Source: Acidobacteriota bacterium (GTDB taxonomy: Bacteria; Acidobacteriota; Thermoanaerobaculia; Multivoradales; JBCCEF01). From it: DNA of 64,000 nt. Numbering within the stretch: the stretch's first letter is position 1; the number at the start of each line of letters is the position of its first letter. Below, in pieces: positions 27,156-36,372 of the stretch. The position numbers and the translations under genes were made by a program. Location of the stretch: assembly GCA_039030395.1 (NCBI GenBank), contig JBCCEF010000017.1, positions 1-64,000 of the forward strand, written 5' to 3'. Below the pieces are notes generated by a model. That model saw only the letters and a list, made by a program, of their open reading frames with translations. It searched no databases and was not told the origin of the DNA.

Positions 27156-27296
27156 GGATCCTTTCCTCTGCGCCCCGGTCGACGTCCCGGAAGTCGTGCG
27201 CTGGCAGCGGCGGCGGGCCGTCCATCGTAGCATTGGCGGACCCTTTCGGCGCGCCGTACCGTGGTCGCCGGCTGCCCTTTTAGATGTATTGATGCA

Positions 27297-27326
27297 TTGC
27301 CCCATGGGCAATTCTTCGACTAAAAT
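27297..27326 (+). promoter_or_regulatory. Promoter of the small TPR-like gene
   Basis: TTGCCC (27297-27302) and TAAAAT (27321-27326) are 18 nt apart. The expected start near 27333 is only a few bases before the GTG at 27336, so the mRNA would be almost leaderless. This fits the lack of a Shine-Dalgarno. Confidence 0.55.
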
Positions 27327-27335
27327 AACGCCTCC

Positions 27336-27818
27336 GTGAGCACCTCCACCGAAGGAACCCAGCGGCTTGACGATTCCGTCGCCCAATCGGAACTAGAAAC
27401 CGGGCTGCACCTCTGTCGGATGGAGGAGTGGGATCGGGGGCTGGAGATTCTGGCCGCCCTGGCGGATACCCACGAGGGCCTGCCGGGGGTTTTTTACTCG
27501 TACCTCGGCTACGGCATGGCGTTCAAAGAGAACCGCATTCACGAGGGTCGGCGCCTCTGCCGGCACGCCATCAAGGTGGAGTTCTACCGCGCCGAAAACT
27601 ACTTCAACCTGGCCCGTACGGAGTTGCTCGTCCACAATCGCCGGGCGGCCTTCCGGGCGGTGGAGAAGGGACTGGCGGTGGATTCCGAGAACCAGCGCCT
27701 ACTGGACCTGCGGCGCAACATGGGTCAGCGGCGGCCGCCGGTGCTGTCCTTCCTCTCACGGTCCAATCCGGTGAACCACTTCCTGGGCTTCGTTCGGCAC
27801 CTCTTTACCCAGCCGTAG
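27336..27818 (+). CDS. Small TPR-like protein
   Basis: A 160-residue protein with helical repeat pairs: ETGLHLCRMEEWDRGLEILAAL near 20, GVFYSYLGYGMAFKENRIHEG near 50 and NYFNLARTELLVHNRRAAFRAVEKGL near 88, a TPR-like spacing. No catalytic motif, signal peptide or membrane segment is evident. The gene is divergent from the TPR/cNMP protein and starts about 180 bp from it, which may hint at joint function. The GTG start lies very close to a good promoter. Function unknown. Confidence 0.7.
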   Translation: MSTSTEGTQRLDDSVAQSELETGLHLCRMEEWDRGLEILAALADTHEGLPGVFYSYLGYGMAFKENRIHEGRRLCRHAIKVEFYRAENYFNLARTELLVHNRRAAFRAVEKGLAVDSENQRLLDLRRNMGQRRPPVLSFLSRSNPVNHFLGFVRHLFTQP

Positions 27819-27829
27819 GCTCAAAAAAT

Positions 27830-27847
27830 CTGTCACATCGCGGTAAC
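27830..27847 (+). promoter_or_regulatory. PhoB-box-like direct repeat upstream of pstS
   Basis: CTGTCAC (27830-27836) and CGGTAAC (27841-27847) are imperfect 7-bp direct repeats with an 11-bp period. This is the geometry of the PhoB box (CTGTCAT units with 4-bp spacers). It lies about 120 bp before pstS, which fits control by phosphate starvation. Confidence 0.5.
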
Positions 27848-27968
27848 AACTCCGCCGCCGGTCCGTTGAGGGGCCCCGGTAGGTTTTTGTCTGCCGGCGG
27901 GGTTCGCCGCCACCGGCCTCCCGTGACGATTCAACTCTGGGAACCCAGAATTTCGGAGGTTGTCTACC

Positions 27969-29003
27969 ATGAAGAAGCTGTTCGCCCTTTGCCTGCTCTC
28001 TATCGTTGCGGCGGCGCCTGCTGCCCTGGCGCAACGCGACCAGGTCAAGATTGTCGGCTCGTCCACGGTCTACCCCTTCTCCACCAAGGTCGCCGAGCAG
28101 TTCGGTCGCAAGACGCCGTTCAAGACCCCGGTGGTCGAGTCGACCGGCTCCGGAGGCGGCCTCAAGCTGTTCTGCGCCGGTGTCGGGGTCGAGCATCCGG
28201 ACATCACCAACTCCTCCCGTGCCATCAAGGACTCCGAGATCGAAATGTGCACCGGCAACGGTGTGAAGGACATCACTGAGATCAAGGTCGGATACGACGG
28301 CATTGTGCTCGCCAACTCCAAGAAGGCGCCGCAGCTCGAATTCAGCCGCAAGCAGATCTTCCTGGCCCTGGCGAAGGACGTGCCGGCCGGCGAGGGCAAG
28401 CTCATGCCCAACCCACACAAGACTTGGAAGGACGTCGACGCCTCCCTGCCGAACGTCAAGATCGAGGTGCTCGGTCCGCCGCCGACCTCCGGTACCCGCG
28501 ACGCCTTCGCGGAACTCGCCATGGAAGGCGGCTGCAAAGAGTTCGGCTGGATCCAGGATCTCAAGAAGCAGGACAAGAACCGCTACAAGGCCATTTGCCA
28601 CGCGGTGCGGGAGGATGGTGCCTACGTCGAGGCCGGCGAGAACGACAACCTGATCGTGCAGAAGCTCGAAGCCAACCCCAACGCCCTCGGTGTCTTCGGC
28701 TTCAGCTTCCTCGACCAGAACCGCGACAAGGTCCAGGGCAGCTTGGTGGACGGCGTGAAACCGACCTTCGACAACATCGCCGACCAGTCCTACCCGGTCT
28801 CGCGGCCGCTCTTCTTCTACGTCAAGAATGCCCACGTCGGCGTGATCCCCGGCATCCGGGAGTTCGTGCAGGAGTTCACCGGCGTCGGTGCGATGGGCGA
28901 AGAGGGCTACCTCTCCGAGCTCGGTCTGATCCCGCTGCCGTCGCAGGAGTACTCGACGGTCAAGCAGGCCGGCTCTGTATTGAAGAACAACGTCGGCAAG
29001 TGA
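27969..29003 (+). CDS. pstS: Phosphate ABC transporter, substrate-binding protein
   Basis: A periplasmic phosphate-binding protein of 344 residues with a signal peptide (1-22, ending AALAQ). The phosphate-binding loops are visible as KIVGSSTVYPFS near 28 and TGSGGGLKLFCAG near 60, and PTSGTRDAFAELA near 178. GGAGG lies 9 nt before ATG 27969. It is a member of the PstS-like family with internal cysteines in the mature part. Together with pstC and pstA downstream it would make a high-affinity phosphate importer. Confidence 0.9.
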   Translation: MKKLFALCLLSIVAAAPAALAQRDQVKIVGSSTVYPFSTKVAEQFGRKTPFKTPVVESTGSGGGLKLFCAGVGVEHPDITNSSRAIKDSEIEMCTGNGVKDITEIKVGYDGIVLANSKKAPQLEFSRKQIFLALAKDVPAGEGKLMPNPHKTWKDVDASLPNVKIEVLGPPPTSGTRDAFAELAMEGGCKEFGWIQDLKKQDKNRYKAICHAVREDGAYVEAGENDNLIVQKLEANPNALGVFGFSFLDQNRDKVQGSLVDGVKPTFDNIADQSYPVSRPLFFYVKNAHVGVIPGIREFVQEFTGVGAMGEEGYLSELGLIPLPSQEYSTVKQAGSVLKNNVGK

Positions 29004-29119
29004 GGTAGATTCGGTGTCCGAGATCACCCGCCGTGCCTCGAACAGGCGCCTGGTGGTGCTCTGACTTCGGCGACCCAGGCCGCCGCGACGAAACGACCGA
29101 TCCGGAACCTTCCTCCCGA

Positions 29120-30490
29120 ATGAAAATTCTCCTGCTGGTCGGTATCGTCTTGGCGGCCTCCGTCGTCGCTCATCGGCTGGGCCGTAGAAAGGCCCTCTCC
29201 TCCTCCCAACAGCTCCACTCCCTGCCGGCCTACTACGGGCTCTATGCGGCCTTGTGGGTGGCGGTGCCGACGCTGCTTTTGCTCTTGGGTTGGGTCGCCA
29301 TCGAACCGGCGGTGGTGGAGCGTTTGACCATTGATTCCCTGGCGGAGCATGGCCTCGAAACCGATGAGGCCGCCGTCGGCCTGCTGATCAACGACGTCAA
29401 GAATCTCGCCTCGGGCAACATCGTCAGCCGCGAGGTGAGCCCCGAAATGCAGTCCGCCGCGGATCAGTATCTGCGCCTGCGCAGGACGGCGTTCTGGTCG
29501 ATGGTCGCCTGCGTCACGCTGCTCGCGCTGGTCGGCTTCGGCTGGGCTTGGCGGCGCATCTCGCCGCGCCTGGCGGCCATCCACCGGGTAGAAAAGGCGG
29601 TGCGCGGCTTTCTCCTCGCCGGTTCGACGATCGCCATCCTCACCACCCTGGGCATCGTCCTGTCGCTGCTGTTTGAGTCCATCCGCTTCTTCCAGCGGGT
29701 GCCGATCACCGATTTCCTCTTCGGCCTCGAATGGAGTCCGCAGATCGCCCTGCGGGCCGACCAGGTGGGCGCCACCGGCGCCTTCGGCGCCATCCCGCTG
29801 TTGACCGGCACCCTGCTGATCAGCGCCATCGCCATGTTCGTGGCGGCTCCCACCGGTTTGCTGTCGGCTATTTACATGGCCGAGTACGCCGGTGAGCGCG
29901 CCCGCAAGTTCCTGAAGCCGATGCTCGAGATTCTGGCCGGCGTGCCGACGGTCGTCTACGGCTTCTTCGCCGCCTTGACGGTGGCGCCGGCGATCCGCGG
30001 TTTCGGCGAAAGCCTCGGTCTCGACGTCGCTTCCGAGAGCGCCCTCGCTGCCGGTGTGGTGATGGGGGTGATGATCATCCCCTTTGTCTCGTCCCTGTCC
30101 GACGACGTCATCACCGCCGTGCCCCGCGGCCTGCGCGAAGCGTCCTATGGCCTCGGCGCCACCCAGTCCGAGACCATTCGTCGGGTGGTCTTCCCGGCGG
30201 CACTACCGGGCATCGTCGGTGGGCTGCTGCTGGCGGTATCCCGGGCGGTCGGCGAAACGATGATCGTGGTAATGGCCGCCGGCCTGGCAGCGAACCTCAC
30301 CGCCAATCCCCTGGAAGCGGTCACTACCGTCACCGTGCAGATCGTGACGCTGCTGGTCGGCGACCAGGAATTCGACAGCGCCAAGACCCTGTCGGCCTTC
30401 GCCCTGGGATTGATGCTGTTTCTCGTGACCCTGGTGTTCAACGTCATCGCCCTGTGGGTGGTCAGACGATATCGGGAGCAATATGACTAG
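29120..30490 (+). CDS. pstC: Phosphate ABC transporter permease PstC
   Basis: An inner-membrane permease of 456 residues. Residues about 1-190 form an N-terminal extension with several membrane helices and a soluble loop. The permease core follows, with AAPTGLLSAIYMAEYAG, GVPTVVYGFFA, VPRGLREASYGLGATQ (coupling helix region) and SRAVGETMIVVMAAG. ATG 29120 begins at the first hydrophobic segment; an earlier in-frame ATG at 29033 would add an unlikely stretch. No clear Shine-Dalgarno is seen. The TAG stop lies inside the CTAG of a dispersed repeat. Confidence 0.88.
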   Translation: MKILLLVGIVLAASVVAHRLGRRKALSSSQQLHSLPAYYGLYAALWVAVPTLLLLLGWVAIEPAVVERLTIDSLAEHGLETDEAAVGLLINDVKNLASGNIVSREVSPEMQSAADQYLRLRRTAFWSMVACVTLLALVGFGWAWRRISPRLAAIHRVEKAVRGFLLAGSTIAILTTLGIVLSLLFESIRFFQRVPITDFLFGLEWSPQIALRADQVGATGAFGAIPLLTGTLLISAIAMFVAAPTGLLSAIYMAEYAGERARKFLKPMLEILAGVPTVVYGFFAALTVAPAIRGFGESLGLDVASESALAAGVVMGVMIIPFVSSLSDDVITAVPRGLREASYGLGATQSETIRRVVFPAALPGIVGGLLLAVSRAVGETMIVVMAAGLAANLTANPLEAVTTVTVQIVTLLVGDQEFDSAKTLSAFALGLMLFLVTLVFNVIALWVVRRYREQYD

Positions 30491-30645
30491 CAGGTTGCAG
30501 AAAAAGGGCTTCGCCCTGTGATTTCAGCTGCCCTGCTAGTTGTTTTCTTTGAGGGGGCTGGGCGCCCCCTCACCCGAAAAGATGACTCTTTTCGGGCTCA
30601 CCCCGTCCTCGGCGGCGATGCCGCCGCCTCACCCTTCGGGCTCGG
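30487..30645 (-). repeat. Three-module dispersed repeat, copy B, inside the pst cluster
   Basis: On the plus strand it begins CTAGCAGG (30487), forms a large stem with CCTGCTAG (30532-30539), and is followed by a T-rich run, so it looks like an intrinsic terminator between pstC and pstA. The rest, read on the minus strand, matches the core of copy A: GAGCCCGAAGGGTGAGGCGGC ... GGCGCCCAGCCCCCTC. The stop codon of pstC is part of the element. Confidence 0.75.
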
Positions 30646-30701
30646 TCGTAGGGTCCTGAATGTACATTCGTTATCCGCAATCTACTGTGAGGCGGTGAAA
30701 A

Positions 30702-32018
30702 ATGAAGGCTAGCGGCGCGTCGGTCACTACTACACGGCATCCGCTGCTGACCACCGACAACCTACGGGCGCGGATGAAGAAGCGCTACGCGGCGGAGCGT
30801 CGATTCCGGCTGATCTGCGGCCTGGCGGTCGGCGCCGCGCTGCTGTTCCTGCTGCTGCTCTTCGGCGACATCCTGCGCAAGGGCTACAGCGCCTTCCTGC
30901 AGACGGAAATCCTGTTCGAAGACCTGTACTTCGATCCGGAGCTCCTCGACCCGGCCGGTAGCGGCGATCCGGAGGTGATCGGTGCGGCGAACTTTCCGGC
31001 CCTGTGGCGCGAGCCCCTCAAAGCGCAGTTCGAGCCCGCTGGCCGTAGCGAACGGCGCGCCCTCTACGGCTTGATCAGCGGCGGCGCGGAGTTCGAGCTG
31101 CGAGACGAGGTGATGGAGAACCCTTCGCTGGTCGGCGAGCGGAGCAGCCGATGGCTGCTCGCCTCGGACGATGTCGACATGCTGATCAAAGGGCACATCT
31201 CCCGCGACCTGCCGGAAGATGATCGCACCATCTCCGATCAGGAGATCGCCTGGGTCGACCAACTGGCTGCGGAAGGTCGCATCGCCAGGAAGTTCAACAC
31301 CCGCTTCTTCACTGGCGGTGACTCGCGGGATCCGGAAATGGCGGGCATCCTGGGTGCCGCCATCGGCTCCGGCATCACCATGCTGGTGACCCTGGCGCTG
31401 TCCTTCCCGATCGGCGTGGCGGCGGCGGTGTACCTGGAAGAGTTCGCACCCAAGAACCGTTTGACAGATTTGATCGAAGTCAACATCAACAACTTGGCGG
31501 CGGTGCCGTCGATCGTCTTCGGGTTGCTTGGCCTGGCGGTGTTCCTTAACTTCTTCGGCCTGCCGCGGTCCGCGCCTCTGGTGGGCGGCATGGTGCTGTC
31601 GCTGATGACCCTGCCGACCATCATCATCGCTTCCCGCACGGCCATCAAATCGGTGCCGCCGTCGATCCGCGAGGCGGCCTACGGCCTGGGCGCAAGCCCC
31701 CTCCAGGTGATCCAGCACCACGTGCTGCCGCTGGCCATGCCGGGCATCCTGACCGGCACCATCATCGGCATGGCCCAGGCCCTGGGCGAGACGGCGCCGC
31801 TCTTGATGATCGGCATGGTCGCCTTCATCGCCGACCTGCCCTCCGGTCCGCTCGACCCGGCCACTGTCTTGCCGGTCCAGATCTTCCTGTGGTCCGACAT
31901 CCCCGAGCGCGCCTTTGTCGAACGCACCTCGGCGGCCATCCTCTGCCTCCTGGCCTTCCTGATCGGCATGAACGCTTTCGCCGTGTGGCTGCGGCGGCGC
32001 ACCGAGCAGCGCTGGTAG
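30702..32018 (+). CDS. pstA: Phosphate ABC transporter permease PstA
   Basis: The second permease subunit, 438 residues. An N-terminal membrane helix (about 38-58) is followed by a soluble loop of about 150 residues of the type found in long PstA proteins (DUF3333-like). The core holds FPIGVAAAVYLEEFAP, NLAAVPSIVFGLLGLA, VPPSIREAAYGLGASPLQV (coupling region) and GMAQALGETAPLLMIG. GAGG lies about 11 nt before ATG 30702. No pstB ATPase or phoU gene follows; the next gene is on the opposite strand. Confidence 0.9.
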   Translation: MKASGASVTTTRHPLLTTDNLRARMKKRYAAERRFRLICGLAVGAALLFLLLLFGDILRKGYSAFLQTEILFEDLYFDPELLDPAGSGDPEVIGAANFPALWREPLKAQFEPAGRSERRALYGLISGGAEFELRDEVMENPSLVGERSSRWLLASDDVDMLIKGHISRDLPEDDRTISDQEIAWVDQLAAEGRIARKFNTRFFTGGDSRDPEMAGILGAAIGSGITMLVTLALSFPIGVAAAVYLEEFAPKNRLTDLIEVNINNLAAVPSIVFGLLGLAVFLNFFGLPRSAPLVGGMVLSLMTLPTIIIASRTAIKSVPPSIREAAYGLGASPLQVIQHHVLPLAMPGILTGTIIGMAQALGETAPLLMIGMVAFIADLPSGPLDPATVLPVQIFLWSDIPERAFVERTSAAILCLLAFLIGMNAFAVWLRRRTEQRW

Positions 32019-32051
32019 CCAGAGGCTACATCCTTACTGCGACTCTGCCGC

Positions 32052-32801
32052 TCACAAGGACGAAGTGAACACTATTTGACCAGGTCGACTCGGCCTCAGC
32101 CCGGATGGAGTGATTGCCGCGATCCTTTCGAGGCTGCCCGATGACGAGGACTCCCCCTTCAGTTTCTGGTAAACCTTTTCGGCTTCGTCAATGTACTTTA
32201 AGGTCTCGTCGCGCGGAAATCCCATCATGCTCAATTGATCTTGATATGCGAGCAAGAAGGTGTTCAGGTCGAGAGCTCCCACGTCAACGCTCGCCTTGCA
32301 CGCGAAGATGGCGGAAGCCCTTTCAATCTGCGAGGTGATTCCAGTCGCCTCGACGGTTCTCCTCCATGCACAGATGTCGTAGCGAACCAGAGCGCGTGAT
32401 TGAACTGTGACGTAGTAGCTTTGGAAGCTCTCCTCGATGGCTTCGCCGCTGCCGAGGAGGCTCTCCATCGCCGTTGTGACCAGATCGCCCATGCCGGCGA
32501 TGATGGCGTCCGGTTCGCCGGATACGAACTTCTTGATGGCGCTTGCGACTTCTTCTGCGATTTTTGCAACGTCTTCTTTGACATAGGCTCGATACTCTGA
32601 GTGTCTTGCGACTACGGTGGTGATGGGCGCGGTCTTGTTCTCGGGAGTCCCTGCGGTGCGGTGACTCAGATCGACCTCCGCTTCGAACGCCTTAACGTTG
32701 CTTTTTGCTAGTTCGGTTAGCAAGTTGAGGGCCAACGTCAGCTCCGTCTTTCTGTCCGGCGTTGGATCGAGGGCTTCTACTGCATCGCTGAGGATAGACA
32801 T
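32052..32801 (-). CDS. Hypothetical protein, low-GC orphan
   Basis: A 249-residue protein of no family I recognise. It is soluble and largely helical, with no signal peptide or membrane segment and a Ser-rich stretch (KGESSSSGSLE) near the C-terminus. ATG 32801 was chosen because GGAG lies 6 nt upstream. The gene's base composition is visibly less GC-rich than its neighbours and its codon use is more relaxed, suggesting acquisition by transfer. It is convergent with pstA and divergent from the sigma factor gene. Confidence 0.65.
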   Translation of the reverse strand: MSILSDAVEALDPTPDRKTELTLALNLLTELAKSNVKAFEAEVDLSHRTAGTPENKTAPITTVVARHSEYRAYVKEDVAKIAEEVASAIKKFVSGEPDAIIAGMGDLVTTAMESLLGSGEAIEESFQSYYVTVQSRALVRYDICAWRRTVEATGITSQIERASAIFACKASVDVGALDLNTFLLAYQDQLSMMGFPRDETLKYIDEAEKVYQKLKGESSSSGSLERIAAITPSGLRPSRPGQIVFTSSL

Positions 32802-33083
32802 ACTCTTCTCCAAGGTTATTGCCAACGGTTCAAGGGTGCGGCCTACGCTCGGCTCCTCCTATCTTGCAGAGCGGGCTCCAGCTTGAAGAGGGGACACGAT
32901 TTTCTTGGAGTCCCTTGGAACGCCGCTGAGCGCAGGGCTTTCGAAGGGTGCAGCCGTGAGGAACATGCGATGGTTGCCGGTCTCGCGAGGGCGGCGCTAT
33001 AGTGGTCTCCGACGAAATCAACAATTTGGTACGCAGACTCCGAGGCAGCCTGTTCGGTCGAGCGTACGCGGCAGGGGGGGACG

Positions 33084-33689
33084 ATGCCGGAGCCTTCTCA
33101 GGAGCTGACCGGCCTTCTCGCAGGCTGGGCCGGCGGAGACGCCAGGGCTCGTGACGAGCTTCTGGCGATTGTCTATGACGAGCTGCGCCGGCTGGCAGCC
33201 TCCTGTATGCGGCGTGAGCGTGCGGACCACACCCTGCAGCCCACGGCCCTGGTGCACGAAGCCTTTCTGCGTCTGACCCACGGGGTGCCGGTGAGCTGGG
33301 TAGATCGCTCCCATTTCTTCCGCGTCGCCGCCCGTGCCATGCGTCGCATCCTGGTCGATCATCAGCGCAGAGTGAGTGCCGCCAAGCGTGGCTCCGGGCA
33401 GAAGGACCAGCTCCTCGACGAGGAGGTCTTGATCCCGGGCATCGATGTCGAGGTGCTGGCCCTGGACGAGGCGCTCACCCGGCTGGGTGCTCTCGACGAG
33501 CGGTTGCTCCAGGTGGTCGAGATGCGCTACTTCACCGGCCTTGGGGTGGAAGAGGTGGCCGACCTCCTCGGTGTGTCTTCGCGAACCGTCAAGCGGGACT
33601 GGCGCTCCGCGCGCGCCTGGCTGTTGGCCGAACTCGCGCCGGCTGACAAGGTGGACGCGACGGAGAAGACCCGCTCCGGTGGACGCTGA
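33084..33689 (+). CDS. ECF-like RNA polymerase sigma factor
   Basis: A 201-residue sigma factor of the ECF-like type common in Acidobacteriota and Planctomycetes. Region 2 is seen in LLAIVYDELRRLAASCMRRE and LVHEAFLRLTHG (about 28-70) and SHFFRVAARAMRRILVDHQRR; region 4 in RYFTGLGVEEVADLLGVSSRTVKRDWRSARAWL (about 148-180). A G-rich ribosome site precedes ATG 33084. Its 3' end overlaps the kinase gene by 11 nt. No anti-sigma factor is encoded nearby, so control may come through the kinase. Confidence 0.88.
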   Translation: MPEPSQELTGLLAGWAGGDARARDELLAIVYDELRRLAASCMRRERADHTLQPTALVHEAFLRLTHGVPVSWVDRSHFFRVAARAMRRILVDHQRRVSAAKRGSGQKDQLLDEEVLIPGIDVEVLALDEALTRLGALDERLLQVVEMRYFTGLGVEEVADLLGVSSRTVKRDWRSARAWLLAELAPADKVDATEKTRSGGR

Positions 33690-36372
33690 GCGATTCGGCC
33701 AGGTGATGGCGGCCTTCGCCGAGGCCTGCGAACGGCCATCGCAAGACCGCGACGAGCTGCTCGCCGCTCTGTCCGCCGAAGACGCCGAGCTGGGCCGTGA
33801 GGTCCAGAGGCTTCTGGAGGCGGAGCGAAACGGTGCGGGCCGGCTCGAACCCCCTTTGCTGACGGGCGAGTCGCCCGGGCTTGGGCCGCCCGAAGCGGGG
33901 GCGCGCCCTTCCTTGAACGGCGATCGGATCGCTCATTTCGAAGTCGGTGAGCGGATCGGCCGCGGCGGCATGGGCGAGGTCTACGCCGCGGTCGACACGG
34001 TCCTGCGCCGCAAGGTCGCGCTCAAGGCCATCCGCCACGACCAGAGAATGAGCGACGCGGCCCGCCGTCGCTTCTTGCGTGAGGCGCGGATGCTTTCGAG
34101 CCTCGACCATCCCAACATCTGTCGCATCCACGACTACCTGCGAGGCGAGGACGAAGACTTTCTGGTCCTCGAGCTGATCGAGGGTCGGAGCCTTCGAGAG
34201 GCAGGTCTGTTGAACGCCGAAGCCCTTTCCATTGCGGAGCAGGTCGCCGATGCGCTGGCCGCCGCCCACGCCAGAGGCATCGTTCACCGTGACCTCAAGC
34301 TGTCGAATGTCGTGCTGGCCGCCGATGGTACGGCGAAGATCCTCGATTTCGGTCTAGCACGCTCGCTGGAATTGGAGGAGATCGAGGATGGCCTGGGAAC
34401 CGCGGGAGACCCGGCGGCGCCGCTGCGCGAAACGGAGGACCTCGATCGCTCCGTGCCGTTTCGTACCGCTGCGGGTCTCTTGGCGGGCACCCTGTCGGCG
34501 ATGAGTCCGGAGCAGATCGAGGGATCTCCCGCCTCCGTGGCGAGCGACATGTACTCCTTTGGCCTGCTGATGCAGGAGCTATTCACCGGGGAGCCGCCCT
34601 ACGATTCGGACCTGACGCCCGCCGACCTGGCCGACGCCGCGCGCCGGGGCGCCACGCGACCGGTATCGGGCGTCGATCGCCATCTCGCGGCTCTCATCGA
34701 AGCACTGACCGCGCAGCGAGCTTGGACTCGACCGACAGCGGCGATGGTCGTCGATCGGCTGCGCTGGATTCGGGCCAAACCGAAACGGCGCCTGCGATGG
34801 TTGGTGAGCGCGGCGCTGGTCGCCCTCTTCGCCCTGGGAACTCTCAAGTACACCCTCGACCTGCGCCGGGAGCGAGCCGTTGCCGATCAGCGGCGTACGC
34901 AGGCGGAGGATCTGATCGCCTTCATGCTGGGCGACCTGAGAACCAAGCTCGCGCCATTGGGTCGGCTCGATGTGCTCGACGATGTCGGCGACACGGCACT
35001 CGAATATTTCGCTTCGGTTGCGGAGTCAGAGCTCTCCGATGACGAGCTTCTCAGCCGTGCCAGGACGCTCACTCAGATCGGCGAGGTGCGTCTCTCTCAG
35101 AATCTTCACGACGAAGCGCTGACCTCCTTCGAGGAGGCATATCGTCACAGCGCCGCGCTGGCCGCCCGCCGACCGGAGGATGGGGATGCACTGTTCGACC
35201 GCGGTCAAGCCGAGTACTGGGTCGGTTACGTCCATTGGCGGCGCCTAGACGGGGAAAAGGCCCGGCGGTGGCTGGAGTTCTACCGGGACACCAGCGAGAT
35301 GCTGCTGGCACGCAACGCCAACCGCGATGACTGGGTGCTCGAAACCGCCTATGCCCATCACAACCTGGCCGTGCTGGCCCTCGAGGCCGGCGATCTGGCG
35401 GCGGCCGAGGAGGGTTTCGAGGAAGAGGTCGAAGTCCTGCGGCGCTTGATCGAGCGGACTCCCGACGACCCGACCTTGATCGAGGATCTCGCCGATGCGT
35501 ACTCCTGGCTCGGCACGACCGCCCGACGGCTCGGATGGCTCGAGCGCTCGCACGGATATTTCAGCGCAAGCAGGGAACAGCGTGCGGTGTTGCTGGAGTC
35601 CGAGCCGGACAATGCCATCCGGCGTTTTTGGTGGGCGCAAGCGGTGGTCCTCGAGGGCGACCTCGCGGTCATTCGTGGATTTCGCGAGGAAAGCATCAAG
35701 ACCTGTCAACTTGCCATCGACACCCTTCAGGATCTGGTATCTGCCGATCCCACCAACCGCGACTGGCAACGTGTTCTGGCGACCGCAATGGTGGCTCAGT
35801 CGAAGCCCCTCGCCGCCGAGGAGGGCCGCGGCCGAGTACGTGAGCAACTGTCCGAAGCGACCGCTGTTCTCGAAGAACTGGTTGCGGCCGCACCAGCCGA
35901 CCGTTTGTCGCGACAGACCCTCGGCGTTGCCTACCGTGTGGCCTCGCGGTTGGGTTTGCCGCGCTCACCGCTCGAGACCGTCGCCCGCGCCGTCGAGATC
36001 ACCGAAGAACTCCACGGCGAGGCCCCGGCGGACCTCGCCGTGCTCGGAGATCTGGCGAACGCGCTGGTCGTGGCGGGAGAGCTGCAGCGGGCCGCCGGGG
36101 AAAGCGCTGCAGCCCTGGCTACGTGGAAGCGAGCGATCGAACTGCTGGACGGGCCCGTCGATGGCTCGCGTTCTCCGGCACTGCTCGCGCCTTGGTCGCT
36201 AGCTCTTGCCGCCGTCGGCCGGACGGCAGAATCCGAGGCGGCCGCAATGTCCCTCTCCGCTGCGGGTTTCCGCTCTTTCTGGCAGGAGCCGGAATCGACC
36301 GGGCGACCGGCCAAGGGAGTTCATGAGGCGGTCAGCCCTACCGGTCTCCCTTCGAGGGAAGACTCCCCATGA
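33679..36372 (+). CDS. Ser/Thr protein kinase with TM segment and TPR-like C-terminus
   Basis: An 897-residue Hanks-type kinase. The P-loop GRGGMGEVY lies at 94-102, the ATP lysine at 116, the catalytic HRDLKLSN at 203-210 and DFG at 223-225. The activation segment is unusually long and acidic, and the APE region reads SAMSPEQ. One membrane helix near 375 separates the kinase from a long helical repeat region (about 400-870) with TPR character. GTG 33679 lies inside the sigma gene. Together they form a signalling pair in which the kinase may phosphorylate the sigma factor. The last 25 residues are variable. Confidence 0.85.
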   Translation: MDAERFGQVMAAFAEACERPSQDRDELLAALSAEDAELGREVQRLLEAERNGAGRLEPPLLTGESPGLGPPEAGARPSLNGDRIAHFEVGERIGRGGMGEVYAAVDTVLRRKVALKAIRHDQRMSDAARRRFLREARMLSSLDHPNICRIHDYLRGEDEDFLVLELIEGRSLREAGLLNAEALSIAEQVADALAAAHARGIVHRDLKLSNVVLAADGTAKILDFGLARSLELEEIEDGLGTAGDPAAPLRETEDLDRSVPFRTAAGLLAGTLSAMSPEQIEGSPASVASDMYSFGLLMQELFTGEPPYDSDLTPADLADAARRGATRPVSGVDRHLAALIEALTAQRAWTRPTAAMVVDRLRWIRAKPKRRLRWLVSAALVALFALGTLKYTLDLRRERAVADQRRTQAEDLIAFMLGDLRTKLAPLGRLDVLDDVGDTALEYFASVAESELSDDELLSRARTLTQIGEVRLSQNLHDEALTSFEEAYRHSAALAARRPEDGDALFDRGQAEYWVGYVHWRRLDGEKARRWLEFYRDTSEMLLARNANRDDWVLETAYAHHNLAVLALEAGDLAAAEEGFEEEVEVLRRLIERTPDDPTLIEDLADAYSWLGTTARRLGWLERSHGYFSASREQRAVLLESEPDNAIRRFWWAQAVVLEGDLAVIRGFREESIKTCQLAIDTLQDLVSADPTNRDWQRVLATAMVAQSKPLAAEEGRGRVREQLSEATAVLEELVAAAPADRLSRQTLGVAYRVASRLGLPRSPLETVARAVEITEELHGEAPADLAVLGDLANALVVAGELQRAAGESAAALATWKRAIELLDGPVDGSRSPALLAPWSLALAAVGRTAESEAAAMSLSAAGFRSFWQEPESTGRPAKGVHEAVSPTGLPSREDSP

